Shown here: in pieces, positions 7,118-8,399 of the stretch | Layout of the letters: the number at the start of each line of letters is the position of its first letter | Numbering within the stretch: the first letter of the stretch is position 1 | Assembly: GCA_013824385.1 (NCBI GenBank) | Contig: PNNU01000128.1 | Coordinates: 1-8,399 of the forward strand | Source: Anaerolinea sp. | GTDB taxonomy: Bacteria > Chloroflexota > Anaerolineae > Anaerolineales > Anaerolineaceae | Direction of reading: 5' to 3' | Length of the DNA stretch: 8,399 nucleotides | Program-made: the position numbers and the translations under genes | The notes under the pieces: generated by a model | Seen by the model: the letters and a program-made list of their open reading frames with translations, nothing else | The model's database searches: none | What the model was told of the DNA's origin: nothing

Positions 7118-7119
7118 CT

Positions 7120-8399
7120 ATGGTTTTAAAGAAAATTGCTGGTGTTTTTGGGGGAGACCCACACAGACGCGAGATTGAAAAACTTTCTCAGATAGTGGAT
7201 GAAATCAATTCACATGAGGCTGCTTTTGAGGCGCTCGGCGATGAGCAGTTAAAGGCAAAAACCGGTGAATTTAAAACTCGTCTAGAAGATGGGGAAACGC
7301 TTGATGACCTTTTGCCTGAAGCATTTGCCGTTGTCCGTGAGGCTGGCAAACGCACCATCGGCTTGCGCCATTACGACATCCAAATGATCGGCGGTATGAC
7401 CCTGCACAAGGGCAGAATCGCTGAAATGCGCACTGGTGAAGGTAAAACCCTGGTGGGCACGCTGCCCGTTTATCTGAATGCTTTAACCGGCCGTGGAGTG
7501 CATGTGGTAACCGTTAATGATTACCTGGCCCGGCGTGATGCACGTTGGATGGCTCCGATCTATCATTTCCTCGGATTGAGTGTGGGTGTGCTGCAAATGG
7601 CAAACCGCACAGAGAACGGTAAGAAAGCTTTCATCATTGATCTCGAGAAAAACAACGCGCGTGAAGACCTTCATCAACTCAACCTGGTTGACCGTGCTGA
7701 AGCTTACAAAGCTGATATCGTCTACGGCACCAACAGCGAATTCGGCTTCGACTATCTGCGTGACAATCTCACCATGAGCCTGGCTGATCGTGTGCAGCGC
7801 GGACACTATTACACCATCGTAGATGAGGTGGATAACATCCTTATCGATGAAGCCCGCACACCTTTGATTATCTCAGGCCCCGCCTCGGATGATACTGAAG
7901 GTTATGTGAAAATGTCTCAGGTGGTTCGCGCCTTAAACCCTGAAGATTACGAAGTTAATGAAAAAGACCGCCAAGTGAGTCTCACCGAAATCGGTGAAGC
8001 CCACGTTGAAGAAATCCTCGGCGAAACACTGCGTGATCCAGACCGACCGGAAGATATCACCCCTGAACAAGCGCGCTGGTTGGGTTTTCTCGAACAAGCA
8101 CTGCGCGCCCAGCACCTCTTCCGTAAAAACAAAGATTACATCGTTCAGGGCGGCAAAGTTGTTATTGTGGATGAATTCACTGGCCGTTTGATGCCTGGAA
8201 GGCGTTGGTCTGAAGGTCTGCATCAGGCTGTGGAGGCTAAAGAAGGCGCACACATTGAACCTGAAAATGTCACCTACGCCACCATTACCATCCAAAACTA
8301 CTTCCGTATGTATGATAAGTTATCGGGCATGACCGGTACGGCGCTCACCGAAGAAGAAGAGTTCCACAAGATCTATAAACTGGATGTGCTGCCCATCCC
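7120..8399 (+). CDS. secA: Preprotein translocase ATPase SecA (partial)
   Basis: The first 426 residues of SecA, the ATPase that pushes unfolded preproteins through SecYEG; the rest lies beyond the right edge. Visible in order: Walker A MRTGEGKT (103-110), [15 protein letters not shown] (202-216), Walker B DEVD (235-238) followed by [14 protein letters not shown], the preprotein-binding domain with KDYIVQ (338-343) and [13 protein letters not shown] (350-362), and [13 protein letters not shown] (403-415). All expected motor residues in this part are present. Compared with E. coli SecA, where DEVD lies at about 209-212, there are about 25 extra residues between Walker A and DEVD, at roughly 157-190. 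The ATG at 7120 has GAGG (7111-7114) five bases upstream. An extended -10 promoter and a Shine-Dalgarno-covering hairpin lie just before it, so translation of read-through mRNA may be limited. Confidence 0.99.
   Translation, partial: MVLKKIAGVFGGDPHRREIEKLSQIVDEINSHEAAFEALGDEQLKAKTGEFKTRLEDGETLDDLLPEAFAVVREAGKRTIGLRHYDIQMIGGMTLHKGRIAEMRTGEGKTLVGTLPVYLNALTGRGVHVVTVNDYLARRDARWMAPIYHFLGLSVGVLQMANRTENGKKAFIIDLEKNNAREDLHQLNLVDRAEAYKADIVYGTNSEFGFDYLRDNLTMSLADRVQRGHYYTIVDEVDNILIDEARTPLIISGPASDDTEGYVKMSQVVRALNPEDYEVNEKDRQVSLTEIGEAHVEEILGETLRDPDRPEDITPEQARWLGFLEQALRAQHLFRKNKDYIVQGGKVVIVDEFTGRLMPGRRWSEGLHQAVEAKEGAHIEPENVTYATITIQNYFRMYDKLSGMTGTALTEEEEFHKIYKLDVLPI

Overview
The window reads as a stretch of bacterial chromosome, most likely from the phylum Chloroflexota and perhaps the class Anaerolineae. 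This rests mainly on SecA: its N-terminal sequence and an extra segment of about 25 residues between Walker A and the DEVD box resemble Anaerolineae SecA proteins as I remember them, and I could not run a search. I see no mobile elements, CRISPR arrays, tRNA or rRNA genes, and no intrinsic terminators.

Left part (1-3183): three membrane-glycan genes. A GT2 glycosyltransferase (minus strand, cut by the window edge) resembles polyprenyl-phosphate sugar synthases. Divergent from it is a multi-pass PIG-V/GT76-like protein, and convergent with that one, overlapping it by 26 bp, is a multi-pass GT87 (DUF2029) protein. The last two are of the GT-C type that uses polyprenyl-phosphate sugars, so the first enzyme could supply donors for the other two. 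This is inference.

Middle part (3249-6700): a cytosolic GH127 (DUF1680) glycoside hydrolase with the family's catalytic residues intact lies just upstream of the GT87 gene on the same strand and is probably co-transcribed with it. Divergent from it, across a 95-bp region with overlapping candidate promoters, is lpdA (dihydrolipoamide dehydrogenase, E3), with no E1 or E2 gene in view.

Right part (6701-8399): a 93-residue unrecognised one-membrane-segment protein, then secA (cut by the window edge), both on the same strand as lpdA. The most interesting signal is here. At both junctions the Shine-Dalgarno sequence of the downstream gene can pair with an upstream complement: a perfect 11-bp arm pair before the small gene, and a 9-bp stem (one G-U) before secA. 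In both cases the upstream arm lies in or beside the gene's own candidate promoter, before the expected transcription start. Read-through mRNA would therefore carry a locked ribosome-binding site while locally initiated mRNA would not. A small membrane-protein gene ahead of a hairpin-masked secA start also recalls E. coli secM-secA, although the geometry differs.
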